The notes beneath the pieces were generated by a model, which did no database searches, was not told where the DNA came from, and saw only the letters and a program-made list of their open reading frames with translations. Below are positions 12,186 to 23,044 of a stretch of 64,000 nt of DNA, in pieces. The position numbers and the translations under genes were made by a program. Within the stretch, counting starts at the first letter, position 1, and each line of letters opens with the position of its first letter. Source of the stretch: Wurfbainia villosa (taxonomy: Eukaryota > Streptophyta > Magnoliopsida > Zingiberales > Zingiberaceae); assembly GCA_025175895.1 (NCBI GenBank), contig CM046008.1:23453255-23517254 (forward strand). The letters run 5' to 3'.

Positions 12186-12743
12186 GGAAAACCGTAGGGC
12201 AGTTAACCATAAGTGGACTTCACTTATATCATATTATAGACTTAGAATGATCGAGACTTAATTTTTTGAAATAGTATTGGGTGATGATAATGCACCCATA
12301 AATAGCTTAGATCATGCTTTGGGTGATACTTGACTTATTATCATGATTTTATACCTAATGCATGATTACAAATTGATTGATACATTTGTTTCATGATCAT
12401 AATTTGAAATCAATGCATATATGTCTTTATGATCATATGGTATATTAGAGTGATACTTTAACCTTTGATTGAATTTGAAGGTTAAGTATATAAATACCTT
12501 TAGGAATATCTCACACTCACCATAAGGATAACCTTGATTGAAAACTTAGCATGGGTGAGATGTTAGGATGATACTAATGGTCCACTAATACTATGACATT
12601 TAGATGGTCATTTAATGTATCAAAATAGTAATAATAGACCAATTATGGGAAGACTTATGTTTAATTCATAGAAATATTTCCAAAGATCATGGTTCGATAT
12701 TTCATATGTTTTCAAAACTATTCCTTACTTTAAAATCTGTGTT
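12186..12743 (+). mobile_element. Sirevirus-like 3' untranslated sequence after the gag relic
   Basis: About 560 bp without a coding frame. The part at 12550-12700 (GGTGAGATGTTAGGATGATA, then GACCAATTATGGGAAGACTT) matches the 3' untranslated region of element G at 59380-59510. The relic therefore passes from gag straight to the 3' end, lacking the whole pol gene, either by internal deletion or because it came from a gag-only element. It stops where the truncated LTR of D begins. Confidence 0.6.
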
Positions 12744-13052
12744 TTCATGTTTTGGGTTTCTTCTTTGCCAAAGCACGCTTGGACTTTACGCCACCAATGC
12801 TTGGACTTATGCCAAGACTTTCCTTTGGTCTTTCTTTCCAAGGATCGCTGGACTTTACGCCACCTACATGCTTGGACTTACGCTGCCAAGACCTTTCCTT
12901 TGACTTCTTTGCCAAGATCACACTTGACTTGTCTTTACCAAGTCTTCATACTTGGATTTTTCATTACACAATTAGATCACAAAACATTGCCTAACTTAGA
13001 TGATTATCCAAACATCAAATATATAAATGCTTGGGGCATTGTTGCACCAACA
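12744..13052 (-). mobile_element. Truncated 3' LTR of copia element D
   Basis: Matches the U3 end of the D 5' LTR at 55925-56271, ending GCACCAACA in plus orientation. Only about 310 of 1,198 bp remain; the rest was lost at the junction near 12744. It contains the CTTGGACTT/CCAAGACTT repeats typical of this LTR family. A polypurine tract immediately beyond (13053-13069) marks it as the 3' LTR of a minus-strand element. Small open frames across it on the plus strand are not genes. Confidence 0.82.
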
Positions 13053-13423
13053 ATCTCCCCCTTTTGATGTTTGGCAATCATTGCTAGGTATTTAAACATA
13101 CATATAAAATATTTCAATATTCAATCTTAAATAATATCCTTCTCCCCTTTGACATACAACAAAAAGAAAAGTAGTTTATCCAATAAGTGAGAAAGAATTA
13201 TAATTGACACATCTTGAACAAAGGTATAAAATGAAGCTCCCTAAATCCAAGACATGTTTAGATGTAGAAATAACATGTGAAGCAAAGCATAAGCAATAGA
13301 ATAGTCCAGCCTTGCACCAACAATTATAGAAATAAGGGATGTAGCTCCCTAAACCAAAAGAAAATCCATGTTTCCACAAGTTATCATGTATATCTTGTGG
13401 AAATCATATAATGTCCAAAATTG
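13053..13423 (-). mobile_element. 3' untranslated region and polypurine tracts of element D
   Basis: On the minus strand, AAAAGGGGGAGAT (13053-13065) is the polypurine tract next to the LTR. A second purine run is near 13139-13150, and a worn one (TTTAGGGAGCT) near 13340. The layout follows the 3' region of element G (59975-60320), which has four such tracts. Multiple tracts are a Sirevirus feature. The region continues at 24864 after the F insertion; AATTG occurs on both sides (13419-13423, 24864-24868). Confidence 0.72.
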
Positions 13424-14420
13424 AACCTTTTAACCGATGAAAACCATTTTCAGAGATCATAAGTTCATCTGAATAGACAACTTGCTCCATTGCCTGCTCG
13501 TAGGTTACCGCTAATAACGGCAATGCGATATCGCATAAATCTGAAATTTGAATTTTTCACCAAGGTTTGAAAATGCATAGAAAATTCCGTGGATGTCCAA
13601 AAATCACGAAACTTGTCATATACATTTTATTCGACTAATATAACATATGAAAATATTAGACTTCATCATGCAGATTAATGATTGATATTGCTTCCTTCAA
13701 AAAAATGTATGTATCGTATCAATATTCATAACTTTCCCTTATATGCACAACTTGCCTAAACTTGACAAATAACAAGTTGACCCTTCTTAAGGAACTCTGC
13801 AATTCTCATTTCATTTTAATCAAAAAGTCATTTCATTCATGTTGGAGTTTATGCCGTTCATACGACCAAAAAGAAAATAACAAAACATGCGAATTATCGC
13901 CGCCTCTTGGATCCATTGGTGCGGTGAACCATCGTGAGGTGGTGCGATCATCTTAGTACATATGTACGCCAAATGTCCCTTCTTGCAGACCCGATGCTCC
14001 TTAGGAGCTGATGCTCATGCCTAGCTTGTCCTTGATATAGTTGGCAAGATGTTCAACCATATCAAAGCATCGGCGGGTAATGAAGGATGTGTCTAGCGCG
14101 AGCATACGCTCGCAGCAGCCTCCGATCGGCTTCAAAGCAACACCCTCAGCATCTCCTCCTGCAGCGGCATCCTCCGGTGGTGCGCCGGAATGGCCATCGT
14201 GCAGGTCCCGTAAACGGACCTCTGCCTTTCTTCAAGCCGCAATGAGAAGCTCGACGAGTCATCTGGTCATATTTTCTATTCAAGATTTTAATGACTCCTA
14301 TGTTGACATCAATCTCGAGCCATCGAGTAAGGACATTTCCAAAAGGTATATAAACCTTCCCATTGTTTGGCCTTATGAAATGAGTGATGCAGTGGAAGGT
14401 ATTGAGACCAATATTAATGT
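13424..14420 (-). pseudogene. Truncated second gag/protease part of compound element F
   Basis: Short minus-strand matches to the F gag region show what this was. 13487-13515 matches 20442-20470 (protease start), and 14015-14075 matches 21088-21150 (gag middle, the segment with CATGCCTAGCTTGTCCTTGA). The order is kept but no frame survives. With the LTR at 15790-17514 on its right it forms the beginning of a second internal region in the same orientation as F. It is cut at about 13424 within the protease start. A plus-strand open frame at 14041-14424 is a shadow. Confidence 0.6.
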
Positions 14421-15789
14421 CTAAGTATTGACGAAAGATATGCATGAGAAGGAAGTGTGTAGGTGATCAAACCCACTGTAACTATAGGAGAATACAATGA
14501 GCAATGACCTTATAAAGGACATTGTTAGTTATTGTGATTGAAATGAAGACTTCAAAGGTCGATCGAGTAGAGTAAAAGTAATATGAAGGGAATCTAAAGA
14601 AATCTCCTCAAAGGGAGGTGGAAGAGGTTCACTCCAAGATGGATACAATGAAATCATTCTCAAGAGAGACATCCGAGAAAATCATCTTAATATGGGGCTG
14701 AAATCCATCGTGACCACGATCCGAGTCCAAATCTCACTCATCTCCAACCCACGAGTTGTTAAAAAATCTGATAAAGAAGAGTGATATTTACATGATGTTC
14801 TACAAAACACTAATGATTCAAGTTTGTAGTGTTGGATGATTTGAACAATATCAAAAGTAGTCTTTAAGAAATTTGGGATCCATCGATCGAGGTGGAATAA
14901 GTTGGAATTTATTTTTATAGCACTTTAGTCGAGTTTGAAATCGAGGATCGAATGTAGAGGGTCGATCGCATTTGGCGCTCGTTATCCTATAGGTGCCCGC
15001 ACGCTTAGTAGCAAAATGCTTAAGTCTAAATGGGCATACAAAATAAGTATGAACAATGTAGGTTAAGGATGATGCATGGACAAAGACAACAAAACAAGCA
15101 CATAGTGAAACAAATTGTAGGAACAAACAAACCGTGATCGTGGATGAGAATTTACCTAGGCGCATGGTGAAAAATCAAAAGAATAGTCATGGCCCTGTCC
15201 ACGATCTTCTAGCCGAGTGAGAACGATCTTCGGAGGTGGAAACTAGGGCGTGAAGCAGGCTTCTCAGGAGCTTCCTTTGGCGAGTCGTAAATCGAAGAGG
15301 TAACGCTTCAAGTGGAACGCTCCATTTTGTACATTACAAATCTGAAAGCTGAGTTACATTCGAGTCTAAAACTATTTACAACTAGAATATTAAAAGAATA
15401 GGTCACGGGCAGTCGCGATAAACACTTTACAACACGCCTGACCACAAAGCGGCCTTCGGCCGTGATGAATACAACACGATAATCACGATATCCAATTGGT
15501 TATTGGCCATAACAATTCACAGAATAAAAAATCACAAATTTGGTAATATTGTTAGATCATTTTTAAAGGAAAAATTACTTTAAAATTATATCACCTCTAG
15601 ATTTTGATATTGATGAGTCATCTTGAGATTTTGCAAAAGAGCGGTATCGACTTTGTATCGCACATAGCTTTAGGCCAAGGTTTGATAGATATAGTTTAAA
15701 TTTTATTTTATTTGACATTTCCAATCATATCTTGGATCTATATGCACATTAATTGATCTTGTGACTTAAGTCACTGTCCCAAAAACCTT
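14421..15789 (-). mobile_element. Leader of the truncated second unit of element F
   Basis: Non-coding sequence between the gag relic and the middle LTR. From 15178 to 15789 it matches the F leader at 22272-22840, including the CTCCATTTTGTACATTACAA block (15322, 22422) and ACTTAAGTC...CTGTCCCAAAA. About 270 bp, carrying the LTR end and primer site in the right-hand copy (22840-23118), is missing here. 14421-15177 is diverged, with no recognisable feature. Confidence 0.6.
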
Positions 15790-17514
15790 ACATGTATGTG
15801 CTTACAAAATCCTAGATCTACCTTAGATCTAAGAGGTTAGAACGTTACCCTCGTGGCGGCGCCCTTGGCTTATCCGCTCGTCCAAAGTTCGCCAGGAACT
15901 CGAGAGTGTCAAGTGCACACTCCTCTATGGTATCCACACAAGCAATAGGTGGAGAAAACTCAACCTTGAGTGTGCTAGCACTCCTTATGGTGTCTCGGCA
16001 AGATGAGGATGGAGAGGAGAGCTTGAGAGAAAAGGAATTCCCAAGGAAGAAGATGAAGTTAAGAGTGTACACTCACAAAATGAATTTCACCCATAACCCT
16101 AAAGTGTTGGCCGGCCACTTCATGGAGAGGAGTTACATGCATGCATGTAACTCCCATGTCCCTGGTCTCCCTCATGATGTGGCACCAATTGACCAAGTCA
16201 ATGATGATGTGGAGCATCATCATTGGCGGCCATGCCTAGTCATCATCATGACATGGCATTTGGTCAAGTCAAACTTGACCTTTCATCTTCCCTCTCAAGT
16301 CAAGTCAAACTTGACCTCTAATCTCCATGGTTGATCAAATCTAACCACTTGACTCAAGTCAATTTAATATAATGAATCTCTATTCATTAATTTAAATTGA
16401 TTTGATGAATCAAATCTCAATTAGACTCATTCAACACTTGAATCAACTTGAGTCTAACTCAATTAGTCTAATTTGGATTACTCTTAATCCAATTTGGTTC
16501 ATCCCATGAACCTAATCCTCATGGTTCATCATATGAACCTAATCTCCATCTAATTGCTCTTATGTGTGTGACCCTATAGGTTCTTGTATAGCGTTGGCAG
16601 TGTCCCTAAACCGATTTAGGAACATAAGCAATGAGCGGTATCTAGCAACACATCATTGCTACCCAAGTTACAAGAATGTTGAGCTCCAACATCACCTTTG
16701 TGACTACTAATTGTGACTCTCACAATATGTGAAAATGTCCCTCTATCCTTGACATCTAGATTGACCAATCGAGGCATAGACCGTGTCATCCTCGGTACAA
16801 TCTAAATCTTGAACTCCAAGTAGACTCACTCTAATCAAATGAGCTCAATATCTCATATTGACTCATTTGGGCATAACCATACACTTCGTGGTCTCACTCT
16901 ATCAAGAATATCGATGTCACCCGTCATATAGGAGGATAGATCCCATCTACATCACTCACATCCCTCCGCATAATTTGTTACATACCCGATGTCGCCTTTA
17001 TAGTCCACCCATTTACGGGTGGCGTTTGTGAAACCAAAGTATGCAACTCCTTATGTAGGGAACCATGGTGACTTGGTCTAAGGACTAATAGTCATACTAA
17101 TAGCCACATGAGAAAGTATATGACACTCATATAGCGATCCATGATACTTTCTCATGGCGGGTCATTCGATATACATTCTCAATGCATACCCATGTGACTT
17201 GATATCTCATATCCATGACTTGTGAGATCAAGTCATCTTGTTGACCTACATGCTAGTCTCTATGCATTAACATTGTCCTGAATGTTAATACTCATTAGGA
17301 ATGATTAAGAGTAGTGTTCTCTATATCATCTCATTATCGATTCAACCAATCGATTGATATAGATAAGAACCTACTACTCAAGGACATTATTATATTTAGT
17401 TATTTGGCACCAATACAAGTAAATATAATAACCAAGCCTTTATAAATAGGAATATGATACAATAAAGTCCATACAACAATCATCATATGATTGGCTATAG
17501 GGCTTTCACTAACA
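15790..17514 (-). mobile_element. Middle (3') LTR of copia element F
   Basis: About 1,725 bp matching 23119-24863. On the minus strand it starts TGTTAGTGAAAGCC at 17514, next to a polypurine tract, so it is the 3' LTR of the unit on its right. It is also followed on its left by leader sequence and so serves as the 5' LTR of a truncated second unit. Its true end is deleted. Differences from the right-hand copy include loss of CAG (near 17076) and of C from CCGG (near 16228). The small frame at 15906-16334 is not a gene. Confidence 0.82.
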
Positions 17515-17527
17515 ATCTCCCACTAGC
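17515..17527 (-). promoter_or_regulatory. Polypurine tract of element F
   Basis: On the minus strand GCTAGTGGGAGAT runs directly into the LTR start TGTTAGTG. This is the usual primer site for plus-strand DNA synthesis in a copia element. Confidence 0.7.
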
Positions 17528-18354
17528 ACTAGTGCCAATCACCGTAGTATCTAATACCCAATGACCTAGTGTGACCATCATGCTTTTTCTGTGCCAAATC
17601 CTTGGTCAAGGGATCTGCGATGTTAGCCTCTGTGGGTACTCTGCAAATCTTCACATCTCCTCTATCGATGATCTCTCGAATGAGATGGAAGCGCCGTAGT
17701 ATGTGTTTGGTCCGGTGTGAGCGAGGTTCCTTAGCTTTGCAATCGCTCCATTGTTGTCACAATAGAGCTCTATAGGATCTGCAATGGTAGGAACCACCCC
17801 AAGCTCGATAATGAACTTGCGGATCAAAGCGCCTCCTTCTTTGCCTCGGATGCGATATAAACCTCTGTTGTAGAATCAAGAAGCGTGTCTGCTTGAACTC
17901 TTCCGACTCACACCGCCACCATTCAAGCAAAACACGAACCACATTTGCGATCTGTAATCATCACAGTCGGTTTGGAAGCCGCATCGCTGTAACCCTTCTG
18001 ACTAGCTCCTCATCGCCTCAAATATCAAGAAATATTCTTTAGTCCTTCTCAAGTACTTAAGAATATTCTTGGCACTATCGATGGCGCTCACACTGGATCG
18101 GTAGTATCTACTCGTCATGCTCAAGCATACGAGACATCGGAACAGTACACGCATAGGCGTACATGATAGATCCTATAGCGGATCGTAAGGGATCTTATCC
18201 ATGCGGTCTCTCTCCTCTCTAGAAGAGGGACTTTGAGTCTTGAAGACTCACACCATGTGACATCGAAGTCCTTTCTTGGAATTGCATGGCAAGCCAGTAA
18301 TACGTGTCAATGTATGTACTCGGACTTAGGCGAAGCAATCTCTTAGATCTATCT
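17528..18354 (-). pseudogene. Element F RNase H, heavily broken
   Basis: The minus strand carries the C-terminal part of copia pol. Near 17560-17640 a frame resembles the end of RNase H (ANIADPLTKDLAQKKH). Other parts, such as the 61-codon frame at 17757-17942, sit in shifted frames. Several 1-2 base losses split it. Function would be removal of the RNA strand during reverse transcription, not possible from this copy. Confidence 0.65.
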
Positions 18355-18928
18355 CTATAGATCTTGATGCCTAGAATACTGTACTTCACCTAAGTCCTTC
18401 ATTGAGAAGCACGTCCCCACCAAGTCTTCACGGTGTAGCGAAGGGATGTCATTCCCAATGAGTAGTATGTCATCCACATACAATACAAGGAACACAACTG
18501 TGTTCCCATTAACCCTCTTGTAGACCACGGGGTTCATCTTCATTCTTGATGAAACCAAAGCTGTTTGATCGCATCATCGAATCGAAGATTCCAACTCAGA
18601 AGCTTGCTTTAGCCCATAAATGGACCTTTGCGGCTTGCATACCTTCGATATCTTTGTGGATCTACAAAACCCTCGGGTTGTGTCATGTACACATCCTCGA
18701 GTAAGTTTCCATTCGAAAGCGGTTTTGACATCCATCTGCGGATCTCATAATCGTGGTATCTTTGCAATAGCAAGCAAGATCGAATGGACTTAAACATCGC
18801 CCTGGAGAAAAGGTTTCATCATAGTCAATACCATGAATTTGCTTGAAACCTTTAGCCACCAATCGGCCCTTATAGGTATCGTAAGTCCATCCATGTCGTC
18901 TTTCTCCTAAAGACCCACTTACACCCAA
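18355..18928 (-). pseudogene. Element F reverse transcriptase, frameshifted
   Basis: Three overlapping minus-strand frames make up the RT. 18683-18928 has RLVAKGFKQIHGIDYDETFS, the copia RT entry motif. 18609-18797 has NGNLLEDVYMTQPEGFVDP. 18355-18558 has FLVLYVDDILLIGND, whose YVDD is the polymerase active site and is intact. The frame changes between these blocks, so the enzyme cannot be made. Several breaks are at places where CAG or CTG would restore the expected residues, so part of the damage may be sequence error. Confidence 0.78.
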
Positions 18929-19084
18929 TGGGTTTGACCCCTTGGTGGATCAACCAAAGTCCATACTTGGTTGGTGTACATGGATTCCATCTCGGATCTC
19001 ATGGCGTCTAGCCATTTCTCGAGAATCTGGGCTCATCACGGCTTACGATGGGAGGTAGGCTCATTCTCAATGAGCATAGCGTCA

Positions 19085-19872
19085 TCATGGTCGGACAAGA
19101 GAAATGAGTATCTCTCGGTGACAGCGTACCCTACTCGGACTGCGAAAGGTAGGTCTACTTGAGCAGTGGTTGTTCCACAACTCTTTGTGCAACAACCTCA
19201 TCACCCACAACACTTTGTGGTTCTGTTCAACCTCCATCAAGGCCTCAGTGCTATGGTCCTTATCTTGAATTTCTTCAAGATCGAAGAGTACTCCCACTAG
19301 TTTTCTAGAAACAAAATCCCTTTCTAGAAAAACCCAGTCTTTCACAAACACTTTGTCTTGTGGGAATGTAGAAATAATATCCCTTTGTATCCTTAGGATA
19401 TCAACAAAAATAGCACCTACTCCAGTTTGGTCCCGTTTATGCGAGACTTGGCGTGAGCTAAGCCTCACAGCCAACCCCAAATCCTCATAAAAGACATCTT
19501 GGGATTTTTCCCCGTCCATATCGTATATGGTGTCTTTACCACACCTTGGATGGTACGCTTAAGGGTAAAGTTTGTGTCCGAGCATATCCCCAAAAGGATA
19601 TAGGAAGATCTGTGTGACTCATCATAGATCGTACCATATCTAATAGGGTACGATTCCTCCTTTCGTATACACCATTCCACTATGGTGTTCCAGGAGGAGT
19701 GAGTTGGGATAGAATCCCACACTCGAAGATAGTCACAAAACTCATGGCTAAGGTATTCACCACCTCGATCTGATCGAAGTATTTTAATACTCTTGCCAAG
19801 CTGGTTTTGTACTTCATTCTTGAATTCTTTGAACTTTTCAAAGGATTCTGATTTATGTGTCATAAGATACAC
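19085..19872 (-). pseudogene. Element F integrase core and C-terminal part, frameshifted
   Basis: The frame at 19465-19872 begins MYLMTHKSESFEKFKEF and includes IKILRSDRGGEYLS, which holds the second catalytic Asp of the DDE core. The expected Glu-containing motif after it is scrambled (TIVEWCIRKEES around residues 64-75). The next frame, 19085-19519, covers the integrase C-terminal region and linker to RT. Frameshifts separate the blocks. Confidence 0.72.
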
Positions 19873-19979
19873 ATAACCATATCTACTGAAGTCATCAAGA
19901 AATGTAATGAAGTACTGTAACCACCTCTAGCGCAACATTGAAAGGACCACATACATCACTATGTATAAGTCCTAACAAA

Positions 19980-20400
19980 TCAAGGTTGCTCTTCGCTTTG
20001 TCCACTAAAGGGAGTCTTGGTCATCTTGCCTAAAAGGCAAGACTCGCATGTCTCATATGATTCAAAATCAAATGAGTCTAGCAGCCCATCCTTATGGAGC
20101 TGAGATAAGCGACTCTCATTTATGTGACCTAAGCGACAATGCCAGAGATAGGTTTGGTTCAACTCATTTGACTTGAACCTCTTGGTACTTATGTTATAGA
20201 TAGGGCTCTCTAAGTCTAGAAAGTAGAGTCCGTTCATTAGAGGTGCACTACAATAGAACATATCATTTAAATAAATCAACAACATTTGTTCTTTATTATA
20301 AATGAAAAACCTTTCTTGTCCAAACAAGAAATCAAATGATGTTCTTAGTTAAAGGTGCACATAACAACATTCATCTAATTCTAGTACAAGCCCGGAGGGC
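19980..20400 (-). pseudogene. Element F protease end and integrase zinc-binding part
   Basis: A minus-strand frame at 19980-20327 reads YLWHCRLGHINESR and CESCLLGKMTKTPF, the His and Cys pairs of the copia integrase HHCC domain, preceded by the linker LNDMFYCSAPLMNGLYFLDL. The 70 bp before it link to the protease in the gag frame and contain a break. In an intact element this would be continuous with the gag-protease frame at 20410-21420. Confidence 0.75.
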
Positions 20401-20409
20401 GTAGATAGA

Positions 20410-21420
20410 TCATAAGTTCCTACAAAGAATAAGCAGAACCCTTGCTCCATTGCCTACTCGTAGGTCCACCTCGCCCTTTGTCAATGCCCTGCTATTTCTC
20501 AGCCCCTGCACATTGGTACAAATGTGAGATGCACATCCGGTATCTAATACCCAAGATGAAGAAATAGATAGATTGACTTCTATAACATTTATACCTGAAG
20601 TAGAAGTCTCACTTCTCTTCTTCTTAAGATCTTCCAGGTATGCCTTGCAGTTACGCTTCCAGTGTCTTGCTTCCTTGCAGAAGAAGCAAGCCCCTTCCTT
20701 GGCTATCCCTCCTTTGGGTTTAAGTTCTTTGCCTTTGCCCTTGGCTTGGGACTTTCCCTTACCTTTAGGCTTGCCCTTGCCTTTCTTCTTTTGCACCATC
20801 AAAATGGTGTCAGATTTACCCTTCTTAAGGTTAAGCTCAGCAGTTCTCAACATGCTGAGCATTTCAGGCAATGGCTTATCAATTTCATTCATGTTATAAT
20901 TCATGACAAATTGATTGAAGGCTTGTGGCAAAGATTGCAAGATTAGGTCAGTGGCTAGCTCTTGGCCAAGTGGGAATCCCAGCCTTTGTAGGTTTTCTAC
21001 GTACCCAATCATCTTGAGTACATATGTACCTACGGGAGTCCCTTCTTGCATTTTGGACCCAAATAATGCCTTAGAGACTTCATATCTCTCATGCCTAGCT
21101 TGTCCTTGATATAGTTGACGAAGATGTCCAACCATATCATAAGCATTCATGAACTCGTGTTGCTTCTGAAGCTCAGAGTTCATGGTCACGAGCATTAGAC
21201 ATGACACATCTAATGCATCATCTTGATACTTCTTGTAAGCATCTTTGTCACCATGAGGCATTGGCGGGAGGTGCCTCGAATGGGCCGCCCAGACGCATGA
21301 CTTCCTTTCTTGGGTGAGAACAATTCTCAGGTTCCTGTACCAGTCCAGGAAATTTGCTCCATTGAGCTTGTCCTTCTCAAGGATAGATCGCAGAGAGAGA
21401 GTGTTCGTGTTTGTTGACAT
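20410..21420 (-). CDS. Copia gag with protease start (element F)
   Basis: A 336-codon minus-strand frame, the longest intact frame in the window. Residues 10-30 (LRSILEKDKLNGANFLDWYR) and the following helices are the copia gag capsid region. A Lys/Gly-rich stretch (about 210-240) leads to CFFCKEARHWKRNC (about 247-260), a CX2CX4HX4C zinc knuckle that binds RNA. WVLDTGCASHIC (about 291-302) is the protease active site with DTG intact. After about residue 325 the frame leaves the expected protease sequence and ends. Gag would form the cytoplasmic virus-like particle. The ATG is the natural start, 1.6 kb after the primer site. Confidence 0.8.
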   Translation of the reverse strand: MSTNTNTLSLRSILEKDKLNGANFLDWYRNLRIVLTQERKSCVWAAHSRHLPPMPHGDKDAYKKYQDDALDVSCLMLVTMNSELQKQHEFMNAYDMVGHLRQLYQGQARHERYEVSKALFGSKMQEGTPVGTYVLKMIGYVENLQRLGFPLGQELATDLILQSLPQAFNQFVMNYNMNEIDKPLPEMLSMLRTAELNLKKGKSDTILMVQKKKGKGKPKGKGKSQAKGKGKELKPKGGIAKEGACFFCKEARHWKRNCKAYLEDLKKKRSETSTSGINVIEVNLSISSSWVLDTGCASHICTNVQGLRNSRALTKGEVDLRVGNGARVLLILCRNL

Positions 21421-23028
21421 AGTAATCTACAACATACAATGTAGAGGATTAATATCATATTCCTTTTATCATTTAATTAGGCCTTTAATCAAATGATGCT
21501 CCCTAAAATTATAGGAATTTTGTAGAATCGAGTTATGGATGTGGTCAAACCACTTTTACTAGATTCATACAAACTAGCTATAATTCTTGCGGGACAAGAT
21601 CCACATCATACTAAGCCTTGAGTTAGCTTTGGCTAAATCGCCCAAGACTTAGTACGATCGGTTGGTAACACATTACCGATTACATCTCTATGCAACTCTT
21701 GTTTATAGGATTAAGACCCACATTTACAAAAGACCTTGAGTTAGCTTTGGCTAAATCGCCCAAGATTTAGTGTAAATGCGATCTTAACCTATCTTTCCAA
21801 CGATTGGAATATGCCTATAGTTCTACTCGATCCAATTGAGTTAACTAGTTTTGCTCAATCTAATTGAGCTTACTCTAACCCGAGTCGTGATAGGCGGGAC
21901 CAAGATTGTCCCTCCGCACCCTACCAAGATAATATGCGTTGCTCTGCTTTGGCAAATTCAACAACAACAAATGATCGAGGTAGTGATGGGTATCAAGGCT
22001 CGGTAGGCATTTTCGAGTTGATTCGATTATGATCTAATCTAATCGTAATGTGTATCTTATACGCATTTAGGCCTTTATTATCCTATATTAGCATGCATCA
22101 TATACATACATTAATTATTCTAGCATGCATCATATACATACAAGAAAATTAACCTAGCATGCATCATATACATACAAACATGTTTCTACTAGCATGCATC
22201 ACATACATACAAGCAAAATCAATTAAATATACATATATATATATCAACATATATATATATCATTAAATGTGATATAGTCATGGTTCTACTACGATCTTCT
22301 CAAGCCAATGAGAAGATCGGACGGTCAACCTAAGGCTAGCGCTTCTCCAAGCTTCCTTTGATCGCCATGTGTCGTCGTCACCCTTCTCGTAAGCTCGTCT
22401 TCAAGTGGACTTTCCACCGCTCCATTTTGTACATTACAAATACGAAACTCGAGTTACATTCGAGTCTAAAACTATTTACAACTAGAATATTAAAAAATAG
22501 GCGGGTCGCAAATACTTTACAACACGCACAACCATAAAACGACACGCAGCCGATTATGAATTACAACACACATAATCCAATCCAATTGGGTTATTGGGCC
22601 ATGACAATCAGAATTATACATAATTCTAAATTATGTATTTTTACAAAATTTCTATAATTTTTCCTAATTTATTTTGAATTTATGAGTCACCCCTCCAAAC
22701 GGTCCGCTTAAGCGGTTTCCGGCGCGATCGGGACATGGCCCCTTTCGGGGATAGGGACAGCGCCCTACTCGCAAAATAAACTTGCGAGTGTCCCTACAAT
22801 GATCTTACAGACTTAAGTCGCTGTCCCAAAACCTAAAGCGAGAACTCTCCGATTCGGAGAGTTTTCTCGACGGTTGAAGCTCACGAGTGTCCCAACACTC
22901 GTGCTCGACTCTACGAGAAAAATACCCAAAAATTCTATAAAATAAGAAAATTTACAGAAACATATAAATCTGTAATTTTTATATCTAATATAAAAACTAC
23001 AAAACGAAACACATACATGCTTCGACGT
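21421..23028 (-). mobile_element. Leader of element F
   Basis: An untranslated leader of 1.6 kb between the primer site and gag. It includes a 45-bp direct repeat (CTTGAGTTAGCTTTGGCTAA near 21617 and 21742), four copies of TAGCATGCATCATATACATA (22089-22215), and an AT dinucleotide run (22228-22262). No gene is visible. The stretch at 22272-22840 is shared with 15178-15789. The minus frame at 22813-23091 overlaps the LTR end and primer site and is not a gene. Confidence 0.65.
22089..22223. repeat. Four 32-36 bp tandem repeats in the F leader
   Basis: TAGCATGCATCATATACATA recurs at 22089, 22121, 22154 and 22190, each copy followed by 12-16 bp of varied AT-rich spacer. It contains the palindrome ATGCAT. 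It is followed by an AT-rich simple repeat. Confidence 0.85.
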
Positions 23029-23040
23029 GGCTCGATACCA
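23029..23040 (-). promoter_or_regulatory. Primer-binding site of element F, one base short
   Basis: On the minus strand TGGTATCGAGCC, where the complement of initiator tRNA-Met is TGGTATCAGAGCC. CAG has become CG, as in elements A and C. It places the 5' LTR end within about 10 bases of 23044. Confidence 0.7.
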
Positions 23041-23044
23041 TCGC

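Noticed and set aside
12706..13067. Three overlapping plus-strand frames (also 55895-56177)
   Set aside because: Produced by the CTTGGACTT/CCAAGACTT repeats of the D LTR.
14041..14424. 127-codon plus-strand frame
   Set aside because: Antisense to a worn copy of F gag; no recognisable domain.
22089..22223. Short repeats with spacers resembling a CRISPR array
   Set aside because: Only four worn copies with short similar spacers, in a retrotransposon leader of a plant genome.
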